Assembly (NCBI GenBank): GCA_951230915.1
Contig: OX579633.1
Location: 24,338,574-24,402,573, forward strand
DNA from: Antitrichia curtipendula
Lineage: Eukaryota; Streptophyta; Bryopsida; Hypnales; Leucodontaceae
Length of the DNA stretch: 64,000 bases
Direction: 5' to 3'
The notes beneath the pieces are model-generated. The model searched no databases. It was not told where the DNA came from and saw only the letters and a list, made by a program, of their open reading frames with translations. Shown here piece after piece: positions 19,081 to 29,574 of this stretch. The position numbers were made by a program, and so were the translations under genes. How positions within the stretch are numbered: position 1 is the stretch's first letter; every line of letters starts with the position of its first letter.

Positions 19081-21083
19081 GGAAATTGCCGTCACGCGAT
19101 TTTTTCCTTCCCGCTCATTCTTTCCGCCTTCCATCTCTCTCTCTCACATTCCGTCAAGTTGTTCATTATTTTTTGTACTGTTCTTGGACAAGCCGGACTT
19201 GGTTTTAGTTTCTTGCGTAAGAGGTGTTGCGATTTCATGTGTTGCGATTTCATGGCTAGCCTGGTCGAGATCAGACAGAAGCATAGAACTGTTTAGAAGT
19301 ATTGCATTCTTACGGTCCAAACTGCGAAGAGTACTTGTAGAGAGATAGTTATTCCGTTTGTGTTTGCACTCTGCATTCTGGATATCTGAGAGGATGTGCA
19401 GTTTCGCGATCGTAGTTGCCATGTAAGGTATTGACATTATTCTCGTTTTCTCTGTTCTTTGTGATCATTCATTTCTCTCACCTTCTACTCACCTTTGTTA
19501 TTTTCTTTGGAACTTATTGGATAGGATCTAGTTTCTTCCACATTTTATTTAATGTATTTGTTGACATGAACTTCTCTGTCTCGTCGCTTTTTTCTCCATT
19601 GATGATTGACGTTATTCAGTTCTGAAATTCATTTAGTCTTGTGTAAGCCAGTGGATTACACAGGTCTGTCTTCGCCGATATTACCGCCGCTTATTACGGG
19701 ACTATTGTATTCATCATATGAATCAGTTACCCTCGAGTCGAGGATACTGAATCAATTAGGATAGAAATTGAACTAAGTTTTGGTGTATCAGTTATCGGAC
19801 ACGGAATAGGATATATGACTACCGTCTCTGGTTATCCTCGGGTCGAGGATAATATATGTTTCCCTTCGTAGTGTTCTGCTGTATAAGTTTATCATCCTTC
19901 CGTAGGGATACATGTATAATTTTTTTAACTCAGTAATGGGCAGAGACGGACACCATTTGGTCTATACATGTTATCCTCGAGTCGAGGATAATTACATATC
20001 GAAATAGTTATATCTCCACGGACTATCTACATCAGAATAATTACAACGAAGTAAGAACAGTGGGATAAGCACAACTAAATGAAATTATCGGAATGGTCAT
20101 AGCGCACTTATTCTATCGTAGTTACATTATCCTCGATATGAGGATAAGTTATATTATATTATGGATATAAAAATATTATGAATTTTGTATTACATTATGC
20201 TCGACCCGAGGTTAATTAGGTTGGCTGTTTTTCATAGAGGTACATATAGGAGCTTACAACTTAACGAACAATTACTCCTAACTCATTGACACATTCTCAG
20301 TATAATTCGGCATGATTGTTCTTGGATGAGTATAATAAATCGGATATGTTAGAACTGAACAACCTTATTATTTGGTCATTTGTCTTGTTAATCTTGTTTT
20401 CTCATTTATCCTCGTCTCGAGGTAAATGGTATCCAGGTGCAGTCACTGGTTTGGTAAATATCTTCATCATGGCGTCGTTGTCAAATAGTCAATTGTGTTG
20501 ATGTTGTGCAGTATAGTATTATGACAAATGTCGAATATTGCAAAACTCTTTTGTCACTAATAGGGTATGTTTTTGGACTAAATCGTTTTCCTGATCTTCA
20601 TAGAATTGGGTCAGTAGTATTATCCTCGACTCGAGGATAATTTTGTTAATCTCCTTGATGTCTCAGGAGTTACAAATTTAAGTATATAATTGTACATGAA
20701 CTCTGTTAGGTTAATACAACAGAAGCACTTACTTCCTAGCTTATTTATTCTCGGGTACTTGAGTAATCATTAAACGGTAATGAAATTGTAGTTAGCCTCT
20801 AAATTCATTTTTCTAATGCTCTTGGAGATGTAGAATTTAATTTGAATTATTATCAGTATGTTATTAAGTTTTTGGTCTGGTTGTAGAGATCATTTATTCA
20901 GTTTCCAAGTTTATAGACGACATTGATAAAGTCGGTTACATGTGTATAAATTATTTTCATTAGTTTGTCCTCGATTCGAGGATATCATTTATACGAAATG
21001 ATAGATGGGAGCGAATGGATTATGTTTTCTTTGGGTATAACTGATGTATGTTCTTATTATTTCAGAATGGATGCTCATGTTAG
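19081..21083 (+). promoter_or_regulatory. Probable promoter, leader and leader intron of the transposase gene
   Basis: A CT-rich stretch (CCTTCCATCTCTCTCTCTC at about 19128) looks like a transcribed plant leader. Good donors follow (TTGC|GTAAGA at about 19216, CCAT|GTAAGG at about 19422). Candidate acceptors are TTATTTCAG (ends 21065) and CATGTTAG (ends 21083). Only the second opens the transposase frame without a stop. The intervening 1.6 kb holds the second palindrome cluster. The exact transcript and start codon are unresolved. Confidence 0.4.
19728..20985. repeat. Cluster of eight element palindromes upstream of the transposase gene
   Basis: Copies at 19728-19746 (spacer AGT), 19832-19852 (GGT), 19971-19991 (AGT), 20127-20147 (ATA, TGAGGATAA arm), 20195-20215 (ACC), 20404-20427 (TCT), 20619-20641 (ACT, perfect 23 bp) and 20965-20985 (ATT). 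A very weak extra copy may lie at 20745-20768. The layout mirrors the 9.3-10.0 kb cluster: upstream of a major gene, irregular spacing, in a probable leader intron. Confidence 0.92.
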
Positions 21084-24000
21084 GCTGTTACGAATGAGTA
21101 TTCGGTTCCGGTTCCATCCTTACCTCCGGGTGTGGCACCCTGTGAGGGTGTCCCTCGTACTTCTTGGTACACTAAGGGCATTACACTTACAAATGAAGAT
21201 GGAGTGGAGGTCGCTAAGGGAATTTGCCATAGCGTGGATGTGGACCTCGTCATTGACATGGACGGGAGACCGCTCGGCGATGATCGGGTCACAATTCAGA
21301 TCGCAGAATCTTTGTGTGAGGCCGAAGTTCCATCAGCGTGGATGTGGTCAATGCACTCCTGGCCGATTTCAAGGGTCTATCTCAACGGTGCCAGCTTGTA
21401 TGACCATGATCAAACCTATATCTTCAAAGCCGCAGTCCATGCATCTAATTCCCGCGTTCGGGCCGGAGTTCGTTCATACGAGACCTCTCGGGAGAGGAAT
21501 GAACCAAGCAAGCCTCCAAAGAAAGAAACTCTCCTCACCCCGCAAGCAATCGCTGAGGTGTCTTCGAAGATTTGTTGCCCAAAGAACTGCTTGCAACCAT
21601 TTCCGCGTGGCCAGATTCAAGCTATTCGGTCTCTAATTCATGTGGACGGTGGAGTGAAATTATGTAAGTCGCGTCTGCTTGACGTGCACAAACAAATCCA
21701 CCCTGATGCCAATGGAAAAGATATGATCACTTTGTCTCATCATGAAGTTTGTCCGAATGCTTGGTCCATCATCCATGGAGTATCCAGGGCAACCTTCTAC
21801 AGATACAAGGATATGTCAAAAGAAGATGTGCAGCCGGAGCACCATGGTAATCTTGGGTTGAAGAAACCACGGACACATACTGTACAAGCAACGGCCACAC
21901 TTCGATTGCATCTCGAGAGGAATCACTACTAGAAAAACAGTGCCGAAATTAACAAAACATCAACAAATTTTTGTTGATTTGGGTACTGCATCGTCCATTT
22001 TAACAATTTTTTGTTGATTTTTGTAAAAACTGCCCAAATCAACAAATTTTTTTGTTAATTTGGGTACTGCATTTTCAAATTAACAAAAACTCAACACTTT
22101 TTTGTTAATTTTGACTAAAAAAATTCTCAAGTAAATTTTTTTATTTGAAAAAATGTGTAAACTATCATAGTTAGTATTCTATAAATAGTTTGTTTATGGA
22201 AAAAATAAATAAATCATTCCCAATTTGGTAATTCTTAAAGTCAGCAGACTTCAAAGACCATTTAGGCATAGGAAAACAACTTTTTTCTAAAAACTTTGAA
22301 CTAAGAAAAGTTGCTACATACAAGTATCTTTCATCTCCATAAATCCGTTTGCAATTTTAAGTCTCCAATCAAAAGTTATGACTAAATTTCAGAGAGGAGT
22401 TCCATTGAATTTTTTTTGACATTATGAAAGACCCTCTCTGAAATTTAGTCATAACTTTTGATTGGAGACTTAAAATTGCAAACGGATTTTTGGAGATGAA
22501 AGATACTTGTATGTAGCAACTTTTCTTAGTTCAAAGTTTTTAGAAAAAAGTTGTTTTTCTATGTCTAAATGACCTTTGAAGTCTGCTGTCTTTAACAAAA
22601 AAATGAAAAAAAAAATACTTTAACTAGGTAAAATAAAAAAAAACTCACACATACATGCATGTGTGTGTGTGGTGCAATGGTTTGAACCTTGCACCCCAAG
22701 AGTGAGGTGCAAGGTTCAAGCCTTGCCGGCAACACTAAATGGGGTGCCATGTAGGCAACTGCCACGTGGCACCCCATTTGGAAGCTGCTCGCGCGGTGAC
22801 TGCCATGTCATGCACTGCTTGCGTGGCAGTGCCACGTGGCAACTTTTCAGTGGTCGATTTTTGGAGAAAAAAAAATTGAAAAAAAAAATTTAGTGCCCAA
22901 ATTAACAAAAGACTAACAAAACAATCAACAGTTTTCTGTTAAAAAGTACCCAAATTAACACGTCCAAATCAACAAAAAAATCAACACTTCTGTGTTGATT
23001 TTTGTTGATTTGGGCACTGTTTTTTTCTACTAGTGAATGCAGATCAAATGCCTCACAAATCAAAGACACTGCAGTCTGGAGAGAAGGTTCCATCCATGGT
23101 CCTGCCTTCATCATTTCAGTGGAGAGATGCCTTGCCGGAGATCAACAACATCAATTCGATGTTTCAATTGCAAAATATTTCAGCAAGCGGCTTGAGCAAC
23201 ATTCGGCGTCGATGTTTTCCAGAATTCGCTCCAAAGGCTCGTGGTGACAATTTTGCTCGTTGTGGGATTTGTGATAAATTCAAGCAACTAAGGAGCGCTT
23301 GCACTCCACGTTCACGGGCTCAAGAAGTGTGGACTAAGAAACTGAAGGCCCACCTAGCGGGACAACAAGCACACAGGGAGCTGTATTATGCAAACCGTCT
23401 GATGTCTGAGAAGTATCCAGAAAAGGTTTTAACCATAATTCACGACAAAATGGATCACTCCAAGACGGCTTCTCCCCATTACTCCCATAAGAACAAGGGG
23501 ACCGATTCTTTCATGAAGTTGCCTGTTGCTATTACGGGCATGATTGCGCACGGTCATGGAGATGTAAGATATGCGCACTATGGCTTGGACATCTTTCCGA
23601 CGGACTCCAACCATACTGTAGGCTCCATTGCAAAATTGTTGCAAGATCTTGAGTCTGAACCAAGGTTTTCGTCACGCCAGTTGCTTATTGTGAATGATTT
23701 GACTCCGAAATTGTCCAAAGCTGTATTAGAAGGCTCAGAAATTTGTGTGGAATCCCTCCCCCCTCGTTCCAAGGAAATGATTGAACCTCAACGTCTTCCT
23801 CCAACATTGACTCTACAGCTCGACAATGCCTCCGGGGACAACAAGAACCGGTGGGTTTTTGCCTTTTGTTCTCTCCTTGTATACAGAGCCGTTTTTCGTG
23901 AGGTATACATCAATTTCCTCATTGTTGGACACACTTACGAAGACATCGATGCTCTGTTTGGTCGTTGGAGCACCATGTTGAAGACAAATGACTACCTTAC

Positions 24001-25012
24001 AGTTCCAAGGCTGATGAAGTCCTTCATGGATTGCGAAACACAAGCCGTAATTCCTCATCTCATCGAAGAGGTTCCTGATTTCAAACGATACGTGGAAGGA
24101 TGCTTGCATACAGGTGATGATTCTCTACAGGGCCATTCCCAAGCCCAGCAGTTCAAGTTCTACAAAGACTCGAGTGGGTGGCCCTTAATGCAATACAAAA
24201 TTCTTTGTACGGACGTGGATTGGTTGCCAAAAGAAGGGGGGGGGATTTGTTTGTGGAAGGAGACAGTGGATGGGCGTCCCAAAGTTCCTCGGGGCAATCC
24301 ATTACCTTTGGCACCACAAGTAATGCGTTGCTTTGATGAGGTTTGCAAGGGTTTAGATGGATACATTGATTTATGGGGAACAATGGCTAACCAAGACTTG
24401 TCTGGAGAGTTTCAAAGGAAGAATGAGGCAGTGATGAAATATTGGGGAGGTGTGAGAAGCGCTCTGCAGGAACCACTTCCATCCCGTGGAGCATTGCAGG
24501 ATGGATTTTGGCCGAACTCTATAGTCATTAATGAGGAGGAAGACCAATACCAAGACGATGGCACAGTACGTGAGGAGTTTGCTGAAGATGCACCCTTTGT
24601 TGGACGTAGGCGTGACCGTCCACGTGCTTCTTTCCGTGTTGCTCGTGACGTGTTTGCAGGTTACTTTGTTGCAGTTCGTCCTGAGGATGACCCTCGTCCA
24701 TTTTGGCTTGCGAGGGCACTTACGAATCCTAGTCCAGATCCAGGACATGTCAATTACATTCAATTGCAATATTGGACGCCTACGTCATTTCAGCACATTG
24801 ACGAGGTTACATATTCTGGATGGGACACCAATCAAGCAAATTCATGGTGTGAAGACACGGCTGTCTCTCCGAATTGGAATCATACGGATTGTATTATGAT
24901 GGCTTGGAAGCCACGCGTGAGGGCTAGAACTTCAGATCCCCGAATCAAAATTCCCAAGAGGCAAATTAGCATCATTAAAGAATCTGTGGATGCTAGTGTT
25001 GTTGCAGAATGA
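21084..25012 (+). CDS. DDE/DUF7869-like transposase, split by a CACTA insertion
   Basis: Part 1 (open from 21084 to the insertion at 21924) has NEDGVEVAKGICHS...GRPLGDDRVTIQI, reminiscent of the DUF8039-type domain of plant transposon proteins. Part 2 (from 23039) has a zinc-like RCGICDKFKQLRSAC at residues 76-90 of its frame, HDKMDHSKTASP (Asp138/141), TLQLDNASGDNKNRWVFAF (Asp264) and FLIVGHTYEDIDALFGRWS (299-312), ending in TGA at 25012. The D...DN..NKN...GHT.EDID pattern is that of proteins carrying the domain Pfam calls DUF7869 (from memory), which I read as an RNase H/DDE-type transposase core. Parts 1 and 2 join in frame (LERN to ADQM) when the 1,112-bp insert and one AAT are removed, so the gene was intact before that insertion. 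The N-terminus is unresolved; an upstream exon is needed. It lies nearest the right end of the element. Confidence 0.75.
22239..22590. repeat. Long inverted repeat within the CACTA element
   Basis: Arms of about 160 bp (22239-22397 and 22432-22590) are near-perfect inverted copies separated by about 35 bp. A transcript through it would form a long double-stranded hairpin, a plausible small-RNA source. Confidence 0.85.
22660..22740 (+). other. tRNA/SINE-like Pol III box sequence
   Basis: TGGTGCAATGGTTTGA followed by GGTTCAAGCC about 40 bp later resembles A-box and B-box spacing of tRNA-derived SINEs. The two halves are also a small inverted repeat (GAACCTTGCAC / GTGCAAGGTTC). No cloverleaf could be drawn, so this is only a possible SINE remnant. 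Confidence 0.25.
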
Positions 25013-25019
25013 AGCAATG

Positions 25020-25038
25020 CATCCTCGACGTGAGGATG
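25020..25038. repeat. Element palindrome just after the transposase stop
   Basis: CATCCTCG-ACG-TGAGGATG, a variant copy 8 bp after the TGA at 25012, in the 3' UTR. Confidence 0.75.
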
Positions 25039-25585
25039 AATAGATTATTGGCATACTAGGGTAGCAATTGATTAGGATTTTAAGAGTTTGTAGATTAGTT
25101 AGAAAAGTAAAATCTTAAGAAAAAAAAAATAGAAAAAGAAGGAAAAAGTTACAAAAAATGTGTGAGGTATTGTAGAAGTTGATAGTTTTTTTTTAGATGC
25201 CAAAAAACTTGCAAATTGTTTTAGTTCATTGTGTTGATTTGTTTTGTTATTTCAGAATTGGATGTTTTTTATTTGGTAAACTATAATATATTCTTATTTT
25301 TCTTTTTTGTACTAAATCATGCATTTTATTGCTTCTTCATTGATTTCCATTGTCATGCTTGGATGTTTCTAAGGCTAAATGCATTATAATAGATCCGTAT
25401 ACCAATAGGAGATATGGAATGTGTAATGAATAAATTGACATGTGTAGCTATTGTTTTTTATATTTACAAAAAATTGTAGTTCTTTTGGTATATTAAAGTC
25501 TCAATTTATTGCATTGTCTCAAATTAATGAACCCTTTTGAATACTAAATTTAGGCACATAACTAAAAAGAGACTCCCCTTTCTCT

Positions 25586-25606
25586 CATTTTAACGAATAT
25601 GGCCTT
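25586..25606 (-). repeat. Right terminal inverted repeat of the giant element
   Basis: Ends GAATATGGCCTT directly before the second ATTG. It is the inverted copy of 1423-1443 with one mismatch at position 13. Confidence 0.88.
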
Positions 25607-25733
25607 ATTGTTGGATTTTTAGGATAACTAAAGCAAAGCAATTCTATCTAACTGTTGGGTTTTTAGGATAACTAAAGCAAAGCAATTCTAACTAATTGTT
25701 GGGTTTTTAGGATAACTAAAGCAAAGCAATTCT
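25607..25733 (+). repeat. 44-bp tandem repeat, right half of the target site
   Basis: Resumes at ATTG and continues the unit begun at 1414, followed by two more units (one with ATCTAACTG variation) up to CAATTCT at 25733. With the left half this gives an array of about five units split by the giant element. Confidence 0.9.
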
Positions 25734-28700
25734 GGACTAAGTCAACAAGGTAGATGACACACTATATGAGTCAATCTTGGTGTTAGTTTTGGGCTTAAAT
25801 AGCTTTTAACCAGCCAAGCTTTGGCAATTGCTATTTTTCGTCCACAATTCCGAGGGTAATTGTTAAAGTTCAAAGCTCCGCCGTGCGGAAGCAACCCCAG
25901 GACAAATTGAGCAAATGAAGTTTAAGTACTTCGAAAGTTTTAGATGCTAAAGGAGGTACACATGACAGTGTTTAACCGAACATTAGAATCAAATCTTCTA
26001 AAATTTCAAATTAAAATTAACAATTAACAGCTAAAGGAAGTACACATGAAAGTGTTTAACCGAACATTAGCAATTAAAACCTCAAATTCCGTTATACAAC
26101 GAACTTTGAGTAGGAAATTATTCCAAAATACTTTTGGCAAAGTCAAGCCTTGCCCCTTTAAGTATTTTAGTACCAAATGCTGTTCACGTGCCACAATGGA
26201 TTAGTATTCAAGTAATCTTAAGCAAAGAATCAAAGTTTTGGAGCTTCCAACCTCCAAATTCAAACAAGAAAGCAATATGTTTGAAGGGACCCTCTAGTCC
26301 TTCAAAACACAAGAGAAATAGCACAAATTGTAAAGAAATAGAAAGAAATAGCCAATTTTTGGCTTAAAAGTACTCCGACAACGTGTCGGTAGTACAGTAG
26401 AGCAATAACAAAGAAACAAAGAATGAGCATGGATTTGATAATGAAAAATGAGGGGAATGACAACCTCAAGGGGAGGCCTTTTATACTTGAGCCAAGCCCT
26501 CTCCGGTAAGTTGTCGGTTAAAAAATGTTTAACTAACTACCTAATTAAATTCTAAACTACCACAAGATATTTTGCATTTAATCTTTGTTTAATGGGAAAG
26601 AAGGTCCTCAAGCAAGTTCCTTGGAAGCTCTAATTAGCCTTGGAATCTCGCCTAAATCAAATCCTTGATTTTCTCCAAAGATTTTTATGAAAATAACCCT
26701 AGTTAACTTAGATATTTTGCAAATTAATCCTAGGTCAATTCCAAATATTCTTAGTTTAATCTAAATTGGCTTTTAAAGGAAAGATTTGACATCTTAACTA
26801 AATCCAACCTTCAATTTTCACCAAGATATTTTGTTAATTAACTTCAAATTACTGCTAATTACTCTAAAAAAGTCAAACTAAGAGCTGACCCTTTCTATCT
26901 TTTAGGGAAAAACTCCAAATTGACAACCAATTGCACCATTGCATTCAGAAGACTCCAATTAGTCTAGGGTACCCTCTACCCCTTCTTCCAGGCTGTAAAT
27001 ATTCGTAAAAAACACTAACGGTAATTCTAGAGAAAAGCCAAAATCCCAACTAATGGAATTTGAGTTTCCCGAGAAAACTAACTAGCTAGGGTTGTCTAGA
27101 AGGTTTGTGAAAGTAAGAAAACATTCCTTGTTTGCAACATTTGGACATCGCTAGCTCCTGGTTCACTTGTCAACCCGCCGCTATGTTGTAAATTCTTGTT
27201 AAATTTGATGTCGTTGCCGATTCGGGTACTTGTGACTATCAAAAAGCCTTCAAACTTGACAGGTCGCTTATTTAATACTTAAAACTCTAATCTAATTTTT
27301 AGTGAGATTTTAACGCACGCTAGGTAATTTCTAGGAAATTACCATCAGTTTCAAAGGCGGTTGATTTCCCATGGAATCATCGTGGAGTTTTGTAAAATCC
27401 CGAAACTTTTGGGCAATCTTTTGGGAAGTGTCCAAAAGTCATGGGCAAAACCAAACCTCCAATAAAAATGCTAAATTTAGAAATTCTGTAATAATTTTCA
27501 CCCGAGGGGGAAATTAATCTAGTACCGGGGTTTATCGTGGATGATTAGTTCCGTTGTTGATCTTTTGGCATGCTTTTACCCTAAAAGCACCTTTTTGTAA
27601 GCTCCAATCACCTCGCCCTTCTTCTACTTTGCATTCTAGGTCGTATTCTTCAACATTTGCAGGTCTTCACATAACTAGTTCAAATTCTACATGAATTGGA
27701 CCTAGACACTTCTAAACCTGAACATAGACATTTATAATTTAGCTAGGTTGTCACATGTACTCACATGTCAAGTTTTACATGGACAAGACACTAGAACTGG
27801 CTAACTCTCACATCTTCACATCTCTCTAATACGTTAATATGGATTCTAAGAGACTAAACTAAGACATAAACATAGAAAAGTAGAGTATTTTGTGCTTTCC
27901 ATGAATTTAAGAAGGTTCTTCACTAATCTGGTAGGGACTTCTACCAAACTCTTGTCAACTACTAATTCATGCTATTTTGCATGAATTAACACTAAAAACT
28001 AACAGTAAATCGCAAAAAATAAATCCAGAGCTTCAAGTGCTAACTTGAGGGCTCATAGAGGTAAGTGTGAACATGATCACAACTGAGTTCTTGAGAAAAT
28101 CAAGATGAACACAACTGGGTTCTTGATTTTTTTAATTGTAAAATTCCTATGGTGGGCATCTAAGCACGTTCCACTATATTTTTCAAGCAATGGACAAATG
28201 TTTTATGAGTAGTGACTATATACTTCAAATTTCAAAAAGAAAAGATTCAACCTTCAAGAATCTAACATTCTTTTTTTATCATAGTGGCTAACCAAGCCAA
28301 AAACTCTGGTCTTTTGATACAAACTTCCTAAAATCACATGTGAGCTATCCTAAGTCATAAAACATGGTCTACCATTTCCAAAATGATGAGAATCGTTGGA
28401 TTTGAACATTCCTAGTAGAAGTTATAGCTAGATGAATTTTTAACTTGCCATCAAGGCCTTTGCAAAGTTGAGGCAAGATCTAAGTAAAGTTTGATTTTCA
28501 AACATATCCACCTTGCAAATGCAAGAACCGTGGCAAGTAACTCCACTTGATTGGTGAAGACTACATCTAAGCTTGTTGTTCCATTGTGTATAAATTCTAA
28601 ATTTTTCACCTTTAAAGAGAATGAAAAAAACACCCCACTTTATCTCATTTTATAATTGTTCAATTTTGTATTGGATGAACATCATCCCCTAAATTAGCAT

Positions 28701-29570
28701 TTCTAAATCCAATTACAAATTTTAATTTTTCCAATTTTATCTTCTATTTTATATAATAAGTTATTTGAGTTTTTTTCTTGATCTAATCTTGATCTACTTG
28801 ACCTCAAATAATGCAATTCTAATTTAAGATTTGTAGTCACAAAGCAACTAGCATGGCTTGTATTATTTGCAATTTCTTATTTGCGAGACTTCCCTTCACC
28901 TTTTAGAAGGTGAATAGTGGCTTAGTAAGAAATTGCAAGTGGGTTGTCTAAAAGCATTTTTTATTATATAGGAAACAAAGATATTCCATAGTATTGTGGA
29001 GATGCCAAAATGGAAACCTCCTATTTTGAGATGACTATAACTGTAAAATTTGTAGTCATGAGTTGTAGGCTTTGAAAACAAGGTATATTACTACTGGGAT
29101 CACTTGAAGAAACAAAGAATGAACCTATTGAACCAAAAATTAGGTCATTTTTAGTTAACTATCTTACTCCATGAATTGTTGGCCTTGACTCCTTGTATTG
29201 TCAAACAATGTTAAGATAGGAGGCTCAAAAAGTGTCTCTTCATGGATTGATTTCACTTTTGAGAAGACTTGCACATCTCCAACCATCTTTTTGTAAATTT
29301 TCCTTCAAGGATGAATGGAAGTCACACCTACCCCACTTTTATAAATACATTTGGGATCTTTATAAAATTCTTATCATTTATACAGTAGAATACACAAGGC
29401 TCCAAATGTGCCCACTCCCAAAATGTTGGTACATTACAGAATGCTATTGGTACATCAAGGAAGTAGTGTGTACCTAGAGTAAACATGCCATTTACCAAAT
29501 AGTTCCAATCATTGAACACTAACTATCCCATTCACCAAACAACAACTTGACACCAAGCAAACTTTGGACA
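25734..29570. other. Intergenic, probably repeat-derived
   Basis: AT-rich, with no supported gene. The stretch 25900-27600 has features of old LTR or other repeat sequence (TTTTATACTTGAGCC at about 26480; repeated AGTACACATGA.AGTGTTTAACCGAACATTAG at about 25955 and 26040), but no paired LTRs or proteins could be recognised. Confidence 0.4.
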
Positions 29571-29574
29571 TTAA

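Larger units (their letters stand above)
21924..23035. mobile_element. Non-autonomous 1.1-kb CACTA element inside the transposase gene
   Basis: Starts CACTACTAGAAAAACAGTGCC and ends GGGCACTG...CTACTAGTG, with AAT on both sides (21921-21923 and 23036-23038), the 3-bp duplication of CACTA elements. Subterminal sequence is full of CAACAAAAA / TTGTTGATTTGGG repeats in both orientations, typical of CACTA transposase-binding regions. No transposase is encoded. The core is a long hairpin (arms about 22239-22397 and 22432-22590). Its ends resemble those of the 162-bp MITE at 4992-5153. Confidence 0.92.
1423..25606. mobile_element. Giant 24.2-kb DNA transposon with TIRs and 4-bp target duplication
   Basis: The left end (1423-1443, AAGGCCATATTC then A TTAAAATG) and the right end read in reverse complement (25606-25586, AAGGCCATATTC then G TTAAAATG) form 21-bp terminal inverted repeats with one mismatch. 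ATTG flanks both ends (1419-1422 and 25607-25610). Both flanks are the same 44-bp host repeat, and removing the element plus one ATTG recreates that unit. Inside are a DUF7869-like transposase gene, a ParB/methylase-like gene, an FCP1-like gene, smaller genes, a foldback satellite array and about 23 copies of a palindrome found only here. Left-half genes are on the minus strand and the main right-half genes on the plus strand. A 4-bp duplication is a recalled property of the Sola superfamily; membership is not shown. Two later CACTA-type insertions, a TAG and a frameshift suggest this copy is no longer autonomous. Confidence 0.88.

Noticed and set aside
20965..21636. 223-residue frame overlapping the start of the transposase
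   Set aside because: It is an alternative frame of the same region without motifs. The other frame continues into recognisable transposase sequence.
21924..23035. Reading the insertion as an ordinary intron of the transposase gene
   Set aside because: It begins CACTA and ends TAGTG with a 3-bp duplication, not GT-AG at the frame junction. The precise in-frame join uses the duplication.
1423..25606. Assignment to KDZ/Zisupton elements
   Set aside because: The target duplication is 4 bp (ATTG), while KDZ elements make 8 bp as I recall; the 8-mers on each side differ.
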